The notes below the pieces were generated by a model. It did not search any database. It was not told where the DNA came from and worked only from the letters and a program-made list of their open reading frames with translations. The position numbers were made by a program, and so were the translations under genes. Shown here piece after piece: positions 17,739-27,416 of a stretch of 64,000 nt of DNA; within the stretch, counting starts at the first letter, position 1; each line of letters starts with the position of its first letter. The stretch spans positions 2,790,001-2,854,000 of the forward strand of contig NZ_CP047349.1 in assembly GCF_011045835.1 (NCBI RefSeq). Reading direction: 5' to 3'. This DNA is from Proteus terrae subsp. cibarius. GTDB lineage: Bacteria; Pseudomonadota; Gammaproteobacteria; Enterobacterales; Enterobacteriaceae.

Positions 17739-19220
17739 ATGATTAAATTAAATAATGTTCCATCAGAATTTCGTCCTCTAGAAAGCTACAAAATGCTAAT
17801 TGGAGGAGAATGGGTATCTAGTACATCGCAAAAAACAACGAAAACCTATAGCCCAGCTACGGGTGAATTATTAAGTGAATACCAGTCGGGTAGTGCTGAA
17901 GATGTTGAACGCGCAGTCAGAGCTGCACGTAAAGCATTCAAAACATGGAGTAAAACGTCACCTGCTGAGCGTCAAGCCCTCTTATTAAAAATCGCAGATC
18001 GCTTAGAGCAAGAACAAGAACGTTTTGCTTGGATTGAGTCATTAGATAATGGTAAGCCACTCAATGAGTCGAAAAACATAGATTTACCTGCCTCTATTGA
18101 CCATTTTCGATATTTTGCAGGCGTGATACGCTCTCATACCGATGAAAGTGCCGTCCTAGACGAAAATACCATTAGCCTTGTTATTCGTGAACCTATTGGT
18201 GTTGTGGGGCAAATTATTCCATGGAACTTCCCATTATTAATGGCGGCATGGAAATTGGCACCAGCGATTGCAGCGGGTGACACAGTGGTTATTAATCCAG
18301 CAACACTGACTTCCCTTTCATTATTAGAGCTAGGTCGTATTTTAAATGAAATATTACCAGCGGGTGTAATTAATATTGTTACCGGACGCGGATCTGTTGT
18401 AGGACAAGCTATTTTAGAGCACGAAGATATTGATAAACTTGCGTTTACTGGCTCTACCAATGTGGGTTATACCGTAGCAGAAGCAGCAGCGAAAAAAATG
18501 GTTCCAGCAACATTGGAATTAGGCGGTAAATCAGCCAATATCGTGTTCCCTGATGCGAACATGAAAAAAGCAGTCAAATATTCAGCATTGGCAATATTGA
18601 TGAACCAAGGACAAGCCTGTGAATCAGGTTCACGTTTGTTCTTACATAAAGATATTCATGATGAATTTTTGAAAGCATTAAAAACTGAATTTGAGAGTAT
18701 TCGTGTCGGCGATCCACTTGATCCGAATACACAAATGGGTACACAAGTTAGCCAAGATCAAATGGATACCATCTTAGGCTACGTTGAACTCGCGAAAAAA
18801 GAGGGTGCAGCTGTTTTAACTGGCGGTGAGCGTATTACTGGTGAAGGTTATGATGACGGCTTCTTTGTTCGTCCAACTATCATCATCAACGCAACAAACC
18901 AAATGCGTGTTGCTCGAGAAGAAATTTTTGGACCTGTGTTATGTGTTATTCCATTCGATAATGAAGATGAAGTAATCGAAATGGCGAATGACTCTGAATA
19001 TGGCCTTGGTGGTGGTGTTTGGACTCAAGATATTAACCGTGCCTTACGTGTTGCAAAAGCAGTAAGAACCGGTCGTATGTGGGTTAACACTTATCACGAA
19101 CTCCCTGCTCACGCACCTTTTGGGGGCTATAAGAAATCAGGTTTAGGACGTGAAACACATAAAATGATGTTAGATGCTTATAGCCAAGTGAAAAACATCT
19201 TCATCAGTATGAAAGAATAA
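17739..19220 (+). CDS. NAD(P)-dependent aldehyde dehydrogenase, Gram-positive AldA-like
   Basis: 493 residues, full aldehyde dehydrogenase length. Catalytic residues are visible: oxyanion asparagine in PWNFP (163), general base glutamate in ELGGKS (260), nucleophile cysteine in NQGQACESGSR (294), and EEIFGPVL. The cofactor-site lysine of the usual KPA motif is replaced: VVINPATLTS has asparagine at 186. Staphylococcal AldA also lacks this lysine (QPS), and long stretches (LLMAAWK, DKLAFTGSTNVGYTVAEAAA, NDSEYGL, FGGYKKSGLGRET) resemble that protein more than E. coli AldB. The substrate is unknown; acetaldehyde or another small aldehyde is likely. GGAG lies 7 nt before the ATG; the gene is monocistronic. 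Confidence 0.85.
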   Translation: MIKLNNVPSEFRPLESYKMLIGGEWVSSTSQKTTKTYSPATGELLSEYQSGSAEDVERAVRAARKAFKTWSKTSPAERQALLLKIADRLEQEQERFAWIESLDNGKPLNESKNIDLPASIDHFRYFAGVIRSHTDESAVLDENTISLVIREPIGVVGQIIPWNFPLLMAAWKLAPAIAAGDTVVINPATLTSLSLLELGRILNEILPAGVINIVTGRGSVVGQAILEHEDIDKLAFTGSTNVGYTVAEAAAKKMVPATLELGGKSANIVFPDANMKKAVKYSALAILMNQGQACESGSRLFLHKDIHDEFLKALKTEFESIRVGDPLDPNTQMGTQVSQDQMDTILGYVELAKKEGAAVLTGGERITGEGYDDGFFVRPTIIINATNQMRVAREEIFGPVLCVIPFDNEDEVIEMANDSEYGLGGGVWTQDINRALRVAKAVRTGRMWVNTYHELPAHAPFGGYKKSGLGRETHKMMLDAYSQVKNIFISMKE

Positions 19221-19274
19221 GATTTTCTCTCTTTTCTAAATTCTTATAAATATAATATCTATACTCATCTCTTC

Positions 19275-19297
19275 GCCTTCTCCCCAGAAGGCTTTTT
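19275..19297 (+). terminator. Terminator of the aldehyde dehydrogenase gene
   Basis: Stem GCCTTCT / AGAAGGC with a CCCC loop followed by TTTTTATT, 54 bases after the stop. Confidence 0.85.
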
Positions 19298-19326
19298 ATT
19301 ATCTGTAATTACGTTATTACCATAAA

Positions 19327-19363
19327 AAAACCGCATACTTATCGCTATAAAGCATGCGGTTTT
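19327..19363 (-). terminator. Terminator of the alanine symporter gene
   Basis: Stem AAAACCGCAT / ATGCGGTTTT; on the minus strand it ends in a long T run (19324-19330). It lies 33 bases past the symporter stop. Confidence 0.8.
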
Positions 19364-19396
19364 ATGTTGTGTTGTTAGCTAATAAGTAAGAACGAA

Positions 19397-20797
19397 TTAC
19401 TCTACTTCAGCTTCTTTTTTACTTATTGAGTGAGTTTCTTTATCTAATTCAATATTATCAGCGTTAACATCTTTTATATGATCTCTAGTTAAGCGATAAA
19501 CAACAGGACTTAATAAAGCTAATGCAATTAAGTTAGGAATAGCCATCATTGCATTGAGTGTATCGGCTAACAACCACACAAACTCTAACGATTGTGTCGC
19601 ACCAATTGGTAACGCAATTAGCCATGCAACCCTAAATGGCATAATCGCTTTAGGCCCAAAAAGATATTGCACACATTTTTCACCGTAAAAACTCCAGCCT
19701 AAAATCGTGGTAAAGGCAAAAATGGCTAATGCAATTGCCACAATATAGTTACCACCCGGAATAGCAACAGAGAATGATGCAGCGGTTAATGTTGCTCCAC
19801 TTTGCCCTGTTAGCCATTGTCCTGTAATAATAATAGTTAATCCTGTAACAGAACAGACGATGATGGTATCAATAAAAGTCCCCAACATCGCAATCAAACC
19901 TTGGCGAACAGGATTTTGTGTTTTTGCTGTCGCATGGGCAATAGGTGCACTACCCAATCCTGCTTCATTGGAGAAAACACCACGCGCAACACCAAAGCGG
20001 ATCGCCGCCCAAACAGCCGCGCCCGCAAATCCCCCTTGAGCTGCAACAGGTGTAAATGCCGATTTAACAATAAGAACAATGGCATCTGGGATCGCAGTCG
20101 CATTCAGTGCGAGGACAACAATACCTGCACCAAAATAGCCAACGGTCATAATAGGAACTAATTTACCAGCAACATCAGCAATACGCTTAATGCCCCCTAT
20201 TAATACAGCACCAACTAAAACCACTAGTACAATAGCGGTAATTGTGGTTGAAATACCAAAATTACTTTCCAATACATCCGCAACAGAGTTTGCTTGTACT
20301 GTATTACCAATACCAAACCCCGCAAAACTACCAAAAACAGCAAAAATAGTGCCTAGCCAAACCCAATTTTTACCTAAGCCATTTTTGATGTAATACATTG
20401 GCCCACCGACATAATTTCCGTATTTATCAACTTCACGGAAACGTACAGCAAGCACGGCTTCTGAATATTTGGTTGCCATTCCCACTAATGCGGTCATCCA
20501 CATCCAGAACAATGCACCGGGGCCACCTAAGACAACCGCTGTTGCAACACCGGCAATATTACCAGTTCCAATAGTGGCAGAAAGCGCAGTCATTAAGGCA
20601 TTAAATGGCGATATTTGCCCTTCACCTCTTTTGTCATTTTTTTCAAATAAAAGCTTAAAGCCTGTTCCTAACTTCCTAATAGGTAAAAAGCCAAGTCGAA
20701 ACTGCATAAAAAGGCCGATACCGAGAATGCCGACAAGCATCGGAACTCCCCATACCACGCCATTTATAGCGCTTAAAATATTCGTGATGAAATCCAT
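19397..20797 (-). CDS. Sodium:alanine symporter, AGCS family
   Basis: 466 residues with about eleven membrane helices. Family signatures include GPGALFWMWMTALVGMATKYSEAVLAVRFRE, given here only as its core GMATKYSEA, plus SATIGTGNIAGVATAV near residue 75 and RGVFSNEAGLGSAPIAHA. These identify the alanine or glycine:cation symporters (DagA, AlsT, YaaJ). It imports D- or L-alanine or glycine with Na+ or H+ across the inner membrane. The N-terminus MDFITNILSAINGVVWG is the usual start. It is divergent from clcA, with a 195-base gap holding both promoters. The exact amino acid cannot be told from sequence. Confidence 0.88.
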   Translation of the reverse strand: MDFITNILSAINGVVWGVPMLVGILGIGLFMQFRLGFLPIRKLGTGFKLLFEKNDKRGEGQISPFNALMTALSATIGTGNIAGVATAVVLGGPGALFWMWMTALVGMATKYSEAVLAVRFREVDKYGNYVGGPMYYIKNGLGKNWVWLGTIFAVFGSFAGFGIGNTVQANSVADVLESNFGISTTITAIVLVVLVGAVLIGGIKRIADVAGKLVPIMTVGYFGAGIVVLALNATAIPDAIVLIVKSAFTPVAAQGGFAGAAVWAAIRFGVARGVFSNEAGLGSAPIAHATAKTQNPVRQGLIAMLGTFIDTIIVCSVTGLTIIITGQWLTGQSGATLTAASFSVAIPGGNYIVAIALAIFAFTTILGWSFYGEKCVQYLFGPKAIMPFRVAWLIALPIGATQSLEFVWLLADTLNAMMAIPNLIALALLSPVVYRLTRDHIKDVNADNIELDKETHSISKKEAEVE

Positions 20798-20992
20798 AAT
20801 TTACCCTTTCTCGTCCAAATGTTATCTAAATATGTATTTTTTGTTATCAATTACACTAAAGATGAAAAAGTGGAAATATGCTAGAAAAAAAAACGACTAA
20901 CTCTAAAATTGATTACGTTATGTGAGAAATATCACTTCAATATAAAATTACGCTATCATTATGTTCATTGTTACAATACATAAATCAAAGTT

Positions 20993-22414
20993 ATGCTTAA
21001 CCATAAATCAATCCAAAAGAGCCAAAATGAACGACGTTTTAATTTATTCAGAAAAGCACAAGAAACCAACCTTGCACCACTGAAAGTCCTGCTATTGTCT
21101 GCGATAGTTGGTTCTCTTGCTGGATTAGTCGGTGTTTTATTTGAAAAAAGCGTGAGTTGGGTGATTCATTTTCGACAAGAAGAATTTATTAAAACCTTTA
21201 CTAATCCTTATATTCTAGCGATCTGTACATTACTTTTTTCCTCTATTCTGGCAATGCTGGGATACTATTTAGTCAAGAAATTTTCACCCGAATCAGGAGG
21301 TTCAGGAATACCTGAAATTGAAGGAGCCATGATAGATATTCGCCCAGTTCGTTGGTGGCGAGTATTGCCTGTAAAATTTATTGCCAGTATTGGGACATTA
21401 GGTTCTGGCATGGTATTAGGACGAGAAGGCCCAACAGTACAATTGGGTGCCAATATCGGCCAGCTCGTAAATGATATTTCTCGAGTAAAAGATAAAGAGT
21501 CGCGCCATACTCTATTAGCTACCGGAGCCGCCGCAGGATTAACCGCTGCTTTTAATGCACCTCTTGCGGGTATTTTATTTATTATTGAAGAGATGCGTCC
21601 TCAATTTAAATACAGCCTTATTTCAATTAAAGCAGTCTTTATTGGCGTTATTATGTCTTGCATTGTTTTTCGCCTATTTAATGGTGAAGGTGGTGTTATT
21701 CATATCGGTAAGTTTTCATCTGCACCATTAAACACACTCTGGTTGTATTTAGTTTTGGGTATGTTATTTGGCATTATTGGCGTTATTTTCAGTAAATTAC
21801 TTTTTTATGTTCAAACTCAGTTTCAACATTTTTATCAAGATAAAACATCACGTTTTGTTTTAACAGGTGGGATCATCGGTGGGCTTTGTGGCTTATTAGC
21901 ATTAATTATTCCTGAAATAACCGGTGGTGGATTTAGTATTATTCCAGCATTAAGCACAGGGCAATATTCTCTTATCGCTCTATTACTTTTCTTTGTTTTA
22001 CGAACCATAACATCCATTATCAGTTTTGCTTCAGGTGCTCCTGGCGGTATATTCGCCCCAACGCTGGCATTAGGTACGTTATTTGGTAGCGCCTTCGGAT
22101 TAACTGCAACCTTACTTTTCCCTGATTATCAAATTCAAATTGGTACATTTGCCATTGCAGGAATGGGAGCTTTATTTGCAGCAACCGTAAGAGCACCTCT
22201 AACAGGGATCGTCCTCGTATTAGAAATGACTGATAATTATCAACTTATCCTACCTATGATCATTACCTGTTTAGGTGCAACAATGTTGGCACAACTATTA
22301 GGTGGTCGCCCTATTTATACCGTTTTACTAGAACGAATATTGCAAAAATCTGAGGAAAAAGAACAAAAAAACAAAGCCAATGACATTAAAAACGATAAAT
22401 TACCACAACAATAA
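20993..22414 (+). CDS. clcA: ClcA, H+/Cl- exchange transporter
   Basis: 473 residues, the same length as E. coli ClcA. Selectivity motifs GSGIP (104-108), GREGP (143-147, with gating glutamate 145) and GAPGGIFAP are intact, and the proton glutamate of FIIEEM is at 200. These equal Ser107, Glu148 and Glu203 of E. coli with a three-residue offset, so this is a coupled antiporter rather than a channel. It helps with extreme acid resistance by exporting protons in exchange for chloride. The start at 20993 has only a weak purine tract (AAAG). The lysine- and glutamine-rich C-terminal tail is not conserved. Confidence 0.93.
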   Translation: MLNHKSIQKSQNERRFNLFRKAQETNLAPLKVLLLSAIVGSLAGLVGVLFEKSVSWVIHFRQEEFIKTFTNPYILAICTLLFSSILAMLGYYLVKKFSPESGGSGIPEIEGAMIDIRPVRWWRVLPVKFIASIGTLGSGMVLGREGPTVQLGANIGQLVNDISRVKDKESRHTLLATGAAAGLTAAFNAPLAGILFIIEEMRPQFKYSLISIKAVFIGVIMSCIVFRLFNGEGGVIHIGKFSSAPLNTLWLYLVLGMLFGIIGVIFSKLLFYVQTQFQHFYQDKTSRFVLTGGIIGGLCGLLALIIPEITGGGFSIIPALSTGQYSLIALLLFFVLRTITSIISFASGAPGGIFAPTLALGTLFGSAFGLTATLLFPDYQIQIGTFAIAGMGALFAATVRAPLTGIVLVLEMTDNYQLILPMIITCLGATMLAQLLGGRPIYTVLLERILQKSEEKEQKNKANDIKNDKLPQQ

Positions 22415-22435
22415 AACTCGCTTGAACAGATAAAA

Positions 22436-22461
22436 AAATACCCCAATTATTTGGGGTATTT
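22436..22461. terminator. Bidirectional terminator between clcA and tehB
   Basis: 11-bp stem AAATACCCCAA / TTGGGGTATTT, loop TTAT. The minus strand continues into a T run, so it ends tehB transcripts well and clcA transcripts acceptably. Confidence 0.85.
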
Positions 22462-22483
22462 AAAAAGAGATGATTGTACTTAA

Positions 22484-23338
22484 CTATTTTTTACGCGCGA
22501 TTAAAGTAGCAAAGTTTAAGGCGATACGATTGCCATTTGCATCTGTTTTATGTAAATGCCCTGGGTTTTCATTATATTTAATAATCTCCCATTCTTTATA
22601 ATAATCAGCTAATTCATTTGGACGTAAAAAGGTTTTAAATGGAATTTCAGCAGGATCACTATTTGACGTTTCAACAGGGCAAACAATCACATTAATACCA
22701 TTAGAGTTGGTACATTCCTGCATATTTTTAATAATACTTTCAATACGTTCTCGTTGACAGAACATCAAAACAACAGTTGAAAGAATAATATCGTATTTAT
22801 CTGTCAGTGAAGCTTCATTAATATCATATAAGCCGCTTTTTACCGCTAACCCTGTTTTGGTTTTAACAGTTTCAATAGCATCAATATGCGAGGCATTAAT
22901 ATCTAACGCTGTTACATCATAACCTTGAGATGCCAAATAGAAACTATTTCGACCACGACCAGCACCTAAATCTAACACCTTACAAGGCTGGGTAAATGTT
23001 GCCATATAACGTACTTCAGAATGTGGTAATGATAAGTCATTCTCTTTAAATAGCTTATCTTCTGGAGCACATAAAAAAGAGAGTTGGCAACGAACATCAT
23101 CGCTCGTTTTATCTATTTTATGCCACTGTTGAGGTTGAATTAAAGGTGGCTGATTGTCAGTATCACACTCCACTGAAATCTGTGAACCATCATCATTAAA
23201 AACAACAAATGTCATGTTACCTTGCAATACCCGCATTTGGGCATAAGTGCCTTCCTTTGTATTGTGACGTTCTAATAACGCTAAAGGAATGGATGTACGA
23301 GTCCACTCAGGCATTGTTTTATAACTTACAAGTTCCAT
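22484..23338 (-). CDS. tehB: TehB, SAM-dependent methyltransferase (tellurite resistance)
   Basis: 284 residues, matching the long form of TehB as in Haemophilus (about 286). The N-terminal 90 residues form a cupin-like DUF1971 domain (MRVLQGNMTFVVFNDDG). The rest is a class I methyltransferase with the SAM motif KVLDLGAGRGRNSFYLA near residue 120 and DVTALDIN. TehB volatilises or detoxifies tellurite by SAM-dependent methylation in vitro; the natural substrate is uncertain. The partner tehA is not in this window. A near-perfect NsrR operator lies 16-38 bases upstream of the ATG, so nitric oxide probably induces it. Confidence 0.9.
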   Translation of the reverse strand: MELVSYKTMPEWTRTSIPLALLERHNTKEGTYAQMRVLQGNMTFVVFNDDGSQISVECDTDNQPPLIQPQQWHKIDKTSDDVRCQLSFLCAPEDKLFKENDLSLPHSEVRYMATFTQPCKVLDLGAGRGRNSFYLASQGYDVTALDINASHIDAIETVKTKTGLAVKSGLYDINEASLTDKYDIILSTVVLMFCQRERIESIIKNMQECTNSNGINVIVCPVETSNSDPAEIPFKTFLRPNELADYYKEWEIIKYNENPGHLHKTDANGNRIALNFATLIARKK

Positions 23339-23353
23339 AATTCAACCTCACTT

Positions 23354-23376
23354 AAGATGCATTTTAAATACATCTT
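23354..23376. promoter_or_regulatory. NsrR operator upstream of tehB
   Basis: Perfect 23-base inverted repeat: AAGATGCATTT, one T, AAATACATCTT with a single G-T style asymmetry. This equals the NsrR consensus. NsrR is a NO-sensing iron-sulfur repressor, and tehAB is an NsrR target in E. coli. Confidence 0.8.
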
Positions 23377-23416
23377 ATGGCAATCATTATCTTTCGTAAA
23401 GAAGGTTTTATCAAAA

Positions 23417-24589
23417 TTATGATTTTAAATATTTATTTAAAAGCAAATCAGTCACATCTGATGAGGAAATAGACTCGCCACACAAAACTTTCATCATAAT
23501 TTCTTTACCCAATGATGCTAAAGAAAACAGCATATCTGGGCGTAAACGACTGATTTTATCTCTATTCTCATCTTGATTAATAATAGTGATCAATTTGGCA
23601 TTAACATTAGAACATTCTTGGATAGTCAGTAAAATAAAGGTATTTTCTGCATCACTTTCAGATAAAGTCGCCACCCAACTTGCTTTTGCAATATTGGCAG
23701 ATAGTAATGTTTTAAGATTAGTAGGATCGCCTTCAATAATATTGGCTTGCACGTCATAAGTGGCTTTGTTTTTATCGGTACAAATCGCAATAACTTGTTT
23801 CCCTTGCTCTCTTAACCCTTTTTCTAATTGAGAAGCTAATACCGATGAACCAATAATAATAAAATGATTATGCATTTTAGCGATCCTTTTCTTAACAATA
23901 TCGCGAGTGCCACGCGCAAGAAATCCCATGACATACACAATGGACGTGGTAAAAACGGTTATTCCCAAGATAACAACAGTAAGAGTAAAAATACGTGCAT
24001 TCGTGCTAACTGGCACAATATCGCCAAATCCTAGTGTCGTCATACAGACAATAGAAAAATAGAATGCATCCATCAGCGTTGTTATATGTGGCTTAAACTC
24101 ATCACCAATATAAAGACTTCCCAGCATTGAGAATAACAGCAAAGAAAGGATACAGATAAAAGCCACAAAGCCAGCACTAGTTAAACTATGATGCGGAAAT
24201 GCACGCCAACTCATCAGCAACCCAATAGCTAAAATAAAAGAAAAATAGGATTGAAAACCCATTTGCTGATAAACAGCAACATCAAGAAAAATAATGGTGG
24301 CTAATAAAATCAACGAGACGCACCACGCAATTCTAGCCCCCAGATACATAAATATTGAAAGCAAGATTAAAGCACAAGCTAACATGACCTTGGGTATATC
24401 AAGAAGTTTTAATACACCTAAAGATTTAAGCCATGCTGAAAACCCATGGATTTCCCAATCCAGATAAATACCACGAGACAGCAAAATAGAGTAAATGATA
24501 AAAATACCATTTAAGATAAGTAATAAAGACATCATTTTTCTTGTCACTTTAGATGTCTCTATTACATTCAGTATTGCGGATAATTTCAT
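23417..24589 (-). CDS. kch: Kch-like potassium channel with RCK domain
   Basis: 390 residues (E. coli Kch 417). About six hydrophobic segments end in the pore region MDAFYFSIVCMTTLGFGDIVPVS, here quoted only as its filter TTLGFGD (184-190), a variant of TVGYGD. A C-terminal RCK/TrkA-N domain starts near residue 235 (HFIIIGSSVLASQLEKGL) and includes EGDPTNLKTLLSANI. It fits an inner-membrane tetrameric K+ channel gated by a cytosolic ligand. Phenylalanine in place of the filter tyrosine is common in prokaryotic channels. The downstream Ntn hydrolase gene is only 22 bases upstream of its ATG in the same direction, so the two may be cotranscribed. Confidence 0.85.
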   Translation of the reverse strand: MKLSAILNVIETSKVTRKMMSLLLILNGIFIIYSILLSRGIYLDWEIHGFSAWLKSLGVLKLLDIPKVMLACALILLSIFMYLGARIAWCVSLILLATIIFLDVAVYQQMGFQSYFSFILAIGLLMSWRAFPHHSLTSAGFVAFICILSLLLFSMLGSLYIGDEFKPHITTLMDAFYFSIVCMTTLGFGDIVPVSTNARIFTLTVVILGITVFTTSIVYVMGFLARGTRDIVKKRIAKMHNHFIIIGSSVLASQLEKGLREQGKQVIAICTDKNKATYDVQANIIEGDPTNLKTLLSANIAKASWVATLSESDAENTFILLTIQECSNVNAKLITIINQDENRDKISRLRPDMLFSLASLGKEIMMKVLCGESISSSDVTDLLLNKYLKS

Positions 24590-24611
24590 ATTAGATATCG
24601 TAAATACTCAG

Positions 24612-25694
24612 CTAATTATTTAAAGGAATATTATCTAATCCTTGAAATTTAAAAGGTTCTGCGGGTTTAAAATGACTTGTCGCATTTGCAGAATAGATTA
24701 TCGACTGCTCTTCACCTAATGGTAATGTCATCACTTTCCCACTCTCTTTTGAAAAATCAATTTCCTTTAAATTAACCCAAAAGGTATTTGGCGATAATGC
24801 TGATTCAAAAAAATATAATTGGTTTTTATGATCAGCGACAGTTCTCCAGCGTGTGGATGAAATTTCTGGTGATTCAGCCGTACTTAGTCCATAAGGCACA
24901 GATACATTTCTGATCACACCAAATACACTGGCAAGCGATTTTTTACTCGATTGAGCTTTAGGAATGGCATTCACATAAAAAGAAGCTCTAGCAAAACGAT
25001 CTGATGCTCGGTTAGTCCCCGGTAACATCACGGTTCCACCAATTTGTTGCCAATAACTGTTCAACGCTAATTGTTCTGAAAAAATAGGAGAGTTCGTCAT
25101 CACTTGATACTCTTTGCTATGATGAATCACTTGCTTACCATTAATATATTCAATAATGGCGCTGTCTCCCGTTGCATCTGAAAGCGAGAGATGTAACGTT
25201 GCCATTCTATCTTGTCCAGGAACTTTATCTGTTAATACAATAAAAGGCTCACTGTCTAATGCATTAACGGCTTCTTCAACTGAAGCAAAATTATCTAACA
25301 CATACTGCGCCCATGCAGAAATTGAAATCGCCGGTTTTTCTTTGGTATATGCTGGATAATCTGATTCCGCCAACCATAATAAATTAGCCACTAAACCTTT
25401 TTCATTCATACCATCTGTCGTAGAAATATCATAACCGGATGCAATCACACTTCCATATTTAGATGTCCATTTTATCGAGTTATCGCCAGCTTCTCCTGAA
25501 CGCTGCATCCCTTGTGGGAACACCCATAAATTTGTTCCTATATCATATTTCCAGTCCATCGAGCGAGCTGTAATAATTTGATTATTGTCGCCTAAATAAA
25601 CAAGCCGGGTACATGCATCAACATCTGTAATACCTACCGTGAGAAAACCAGAGATAAGTAGAGTACCCAAAAAAGTATGGCGTAATTTTTTCAT
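24612..25694 (-). CDS. Exported choloylglycine hydrolase / penicillin V acylase family protein
   Basis: 360 residues. A signal peptide (MKKLRHTFLGTLLISGFLTV...DVDA) is followed by cysteine 28 in ACTRLVYLGDNN. In this Ntn-hydrolase family the cysteine becomes the N-terminal nucleophile after cleavage, so processing between Ala27 and Cys28 would create the active enzyme in the periplasm. ARSMDWKYD and NEKGLVANLLWL supply the usual Arg, Asp and Asn positions. Members cleave linear amides: penicillin V, bile-salt conjugates or acyl-homoserine lactones. Which one applies here is not determined. The periplasmic location suggests beta-lactam or AHL substrates rather than bile salts. Confidence 0.85.
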   Translation of the reverse strand: MKKLRHTFLGTLLISGFLTVGITDVDACTRLVYLGDNNQIITARSMDWKYDIGTNLWVFPQGMQRSGEAGDNSIKWTSKYGSVIASGYDISTTDGMNEKGLVANLLWLAESDYPAYTKEKPAISISAWAQYVLDNFASVEEAVNALDSEPFIVLTDKVPGQDRMATLHLSLSDATGDSAIIEYINGKQVIHHSKEYQVMTNSPIFSEQLALNSYWQQIGGTVMLPGTNRASDRFARASFYVNAIPKAQSSKKSLASVFGVIRNVSVPYGLSTAESPEISSTRWRTVADHKNQLYFFESALSPNTFWVNLKEIDFSKESGKVMTLPLGEEQSIIYSANATSHFKPAEPFKFQGLDNIPLNN

Positions 25695-25852
25695 TATGAC
25701 TCTTTCCTGTTAAACAAATGGATGGCTTCTTTGTTATGACCTTTCTTTGCACCGGCTTAAAATAAATAAAGCCTCAACATAAATATTAATCCTATTCAAA
25801 AATAAGAATTATTACTTAAGTATAAGATCATTCATCATAATTGTGCATAAAA

Positions 25853-25878
25853 AAACCGATACGTTAAAGTATCGGTTT
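25853..25878 (-). terminator. Terminator of yceJ-yceI
   Basis: 10-bp stem AAACCGATAC / GTATCGGTTT, 6-base loop, and a T run on the minus strand. It lies 51 bases past the yceI stop. Confidence 0.85.
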
Positions 25879-25928
25879 ATAAATCATCTAGGTAATAAGA
25901 GCCTTTATTGCTCTAAAAAAGCATTTAA

Positions 25929-26507
25929 TTACGCTTTTTTTACACCTTCAACAGAGATAATTAATTCTGCTTCTTGTGATTTTGGTCCTAAATCTGATTT
26001 AAAATTAAACTCTTTCAGATTTATTTTACCTGTTGCTTCAAAGCCAGCGCGATAACCTTTCCAAGGATCAGTACCTTCGCCAATTAATTTTGCATTTAAT
26101 GAAACAGGTTTAGTCACACCATTTAATGTTAAATCACCTGTAACTACATAGTTTTCGCCATCACGAGTAACTTGAGTTGAAACAAATCGAGCTTCAGGGT
26201 ATTTGCTTGCATTAAAGAAATCAGCGCTGCGTAAGTGCTTATCACGTTCTGCGTGATTAGTATCTAAGCTTCCTGTTTTAATCACAACATCAACTTTGTC
26301 TTTTGATGGATCTTCTTTATCGTAACTAAATGTACCATCGAAATCTTTAAAAGTGCCGTATAACCAGCTATAGCCTAAATGTTGGATACGAAACTGTACA
26401 AATGCGTGTTGGCCTTGTTTATCAATAGTATAATCTGCTGCTAAAGCAGTACTTGCATTAAATAACAACGCACCTGCGGTTAAACCTAATAAAGCTTTCT
26501 TAAACAT
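25929..26507 (-). CDS. yceI: YceI-family periplasmic protein
   Basis: 192 residues from [21 protein letters not shown] sits 6 nt before this ATG, while an upstream in-frame ATG at 26519 overlaps that ribosome-binding site. A signal peptide ends at ALAADY. The mature protein is very close to E. coli YceI ([36 protein letters not shown]). YceI folds as a lipocalin-like barrel that binds a polyisoprenoid, probably ubiquinone-8 or a relative; it is base-inducible in E. coli. It follows the cytochrome b561 gene yceJ after 33 bases, the conserved operon order. Confidence 0.93.
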   Translation of the reverse strand: MFKKALLGLTAGALLFNASTALAADYTIDKQGQHAFVQFRIQHLGYSWLYGTFKDFDGTFSYDKEDPSKDKVDVVIKTGSLDTNHAERDKHLRSADFFNASKYPEARFVSTQVTRDGENYVVTGDLTLNGVTKPVSLNAKLIGEGTDPWKGYRAGFEATGKINLKEFNFKSDLGPKSQEAELIISVEGVKKA

Positions 26508-26540
26508 TGTTATCTCCATAATTTCGTTTTATAAGTTTAA

Positions 26541-27095
26541 TTATTTAGTTCGCATTCCTAACATGCGTTTTAACGTAACATCTTTATCAATAAAATGATG
26601 TTTTAAAGCACCTGCCGCATGTAACAGCGATAACAAAACCACTGCCCAAGCTAAATAAAGATGAATATCACCCGCTAAATCCGCTTGTTCGGCTTCCCCT
26701 GTAAAAATGGCAGGTACAGAAAACCAATCAAATACAGATATAGCTTGTCCATCTGCGGTTGAAATTAAATAACCACTAATCAGAATAGAAAATAAGATTA
26801 AATATAGAAGCATATGTGCAATATGGGCACTAATACGTGTCAATTGACTGTAGCTTGATAAAGCTTTAGGTGGTGGTGAGATCCAACGCCAAATCACACG
26901 CACTATCAGAATAATAAATAAAAGAATACCAATGCTCTTATGTATTTCAGGTGCAGAATGATACCAACTATCATAATATCCTAACGTTACCATCCACAGT
27001 CCTAAAGCAAACATGCCATAGATAGCCAGCGCTGACCCCCAGTGTAAAAGGAGTGATAAGTGCCCATAGCTAGACACATTATTTCGCCATTGCAT
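26541..27095 (-). CDS. yceJ: YceJ, cytochrome b561 family protein
   Basis: 184 residues with four membrane helices and heme-ligand histidines at YGHLSLLLHWGSAL, PEIHKSIG, AHIAHMLLY and LLHAAGALKHHF. This is the bacterial di-heme cytochrome b561 pattern. It probably passes electrons between the quinone pool and a periplasmic partner such as superoxide, by analogy with E. coli CybB. It is first in the operon with yceI, and co-occurrence of the two suggests a shared quinone-related role. Confidence 0.9.
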   Translation of the reverse strand: MQWRNNVSSYGHLSLLLHWGSALAIYGMFALGLWMVTLGYYDSWYHSAPEIHKSIGILLFIILIVRVIWRWISPPPKALSSYSQLTRISAHIAHMLLYLILFSILISGYLISTADGQAISVFDWFSVPAIFTGEAEQADLAGDIHLYLAWAVVLLSLLHAAGALKHHFIDKDVTLKRMLGMRTK

Positions 27096-27416
27096 AATAA
27101 AAACCCAATAGTTTCTAATTCATTAAAATAATGTTATCTAGTTTAGTGTATTGAGAATAAATTGTTAGCCTATAATTCAACAAATAATTTGCTTATCATT
27201 ATCAATAATAATCAATAAGTAATAAGCTCTTATTAGTCACTATGTTGATTATCTAATCAATGACATTGTTGGATCAGGCTTTTTTCAAAATAAGATGGGT
27301 GTATTGGCAGGTGTTTATATACATAAGAAAAAGAATAAATAAAGAAGTAAAAATAAAAAGCGAAATAAGAAAAATATAACAATTGTCCAACCATAAAAAC
27401 AATTGCATTTTTTTAC
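27096..27416. other. Intergenic region upstream of yceJ
   Basis: 321 AT-rich bases hold the yceJ promoter, which I cannot place confidently. A weak Fur-like stretch around 27190-27215 (TTGATAATGATAAGC on the minus strand) was noted but matches only one arm well. Nothing else was recognised. Confidence 0.4.

Noticed and set aside
20469..20900. 143-codon plus-strand frame opposite the alanine symporter
   Set aside because: It is antisense to a well-conserved membrane protein and its proline-rich sequence is typical of a reverse-strand shadow.
27190..27215. Fur box upstream of yceJ
   Set aside because: Only one arm (TTGATAATGATAAGC) fits; the other is poor, and AT-rich DNA gives many such matches.
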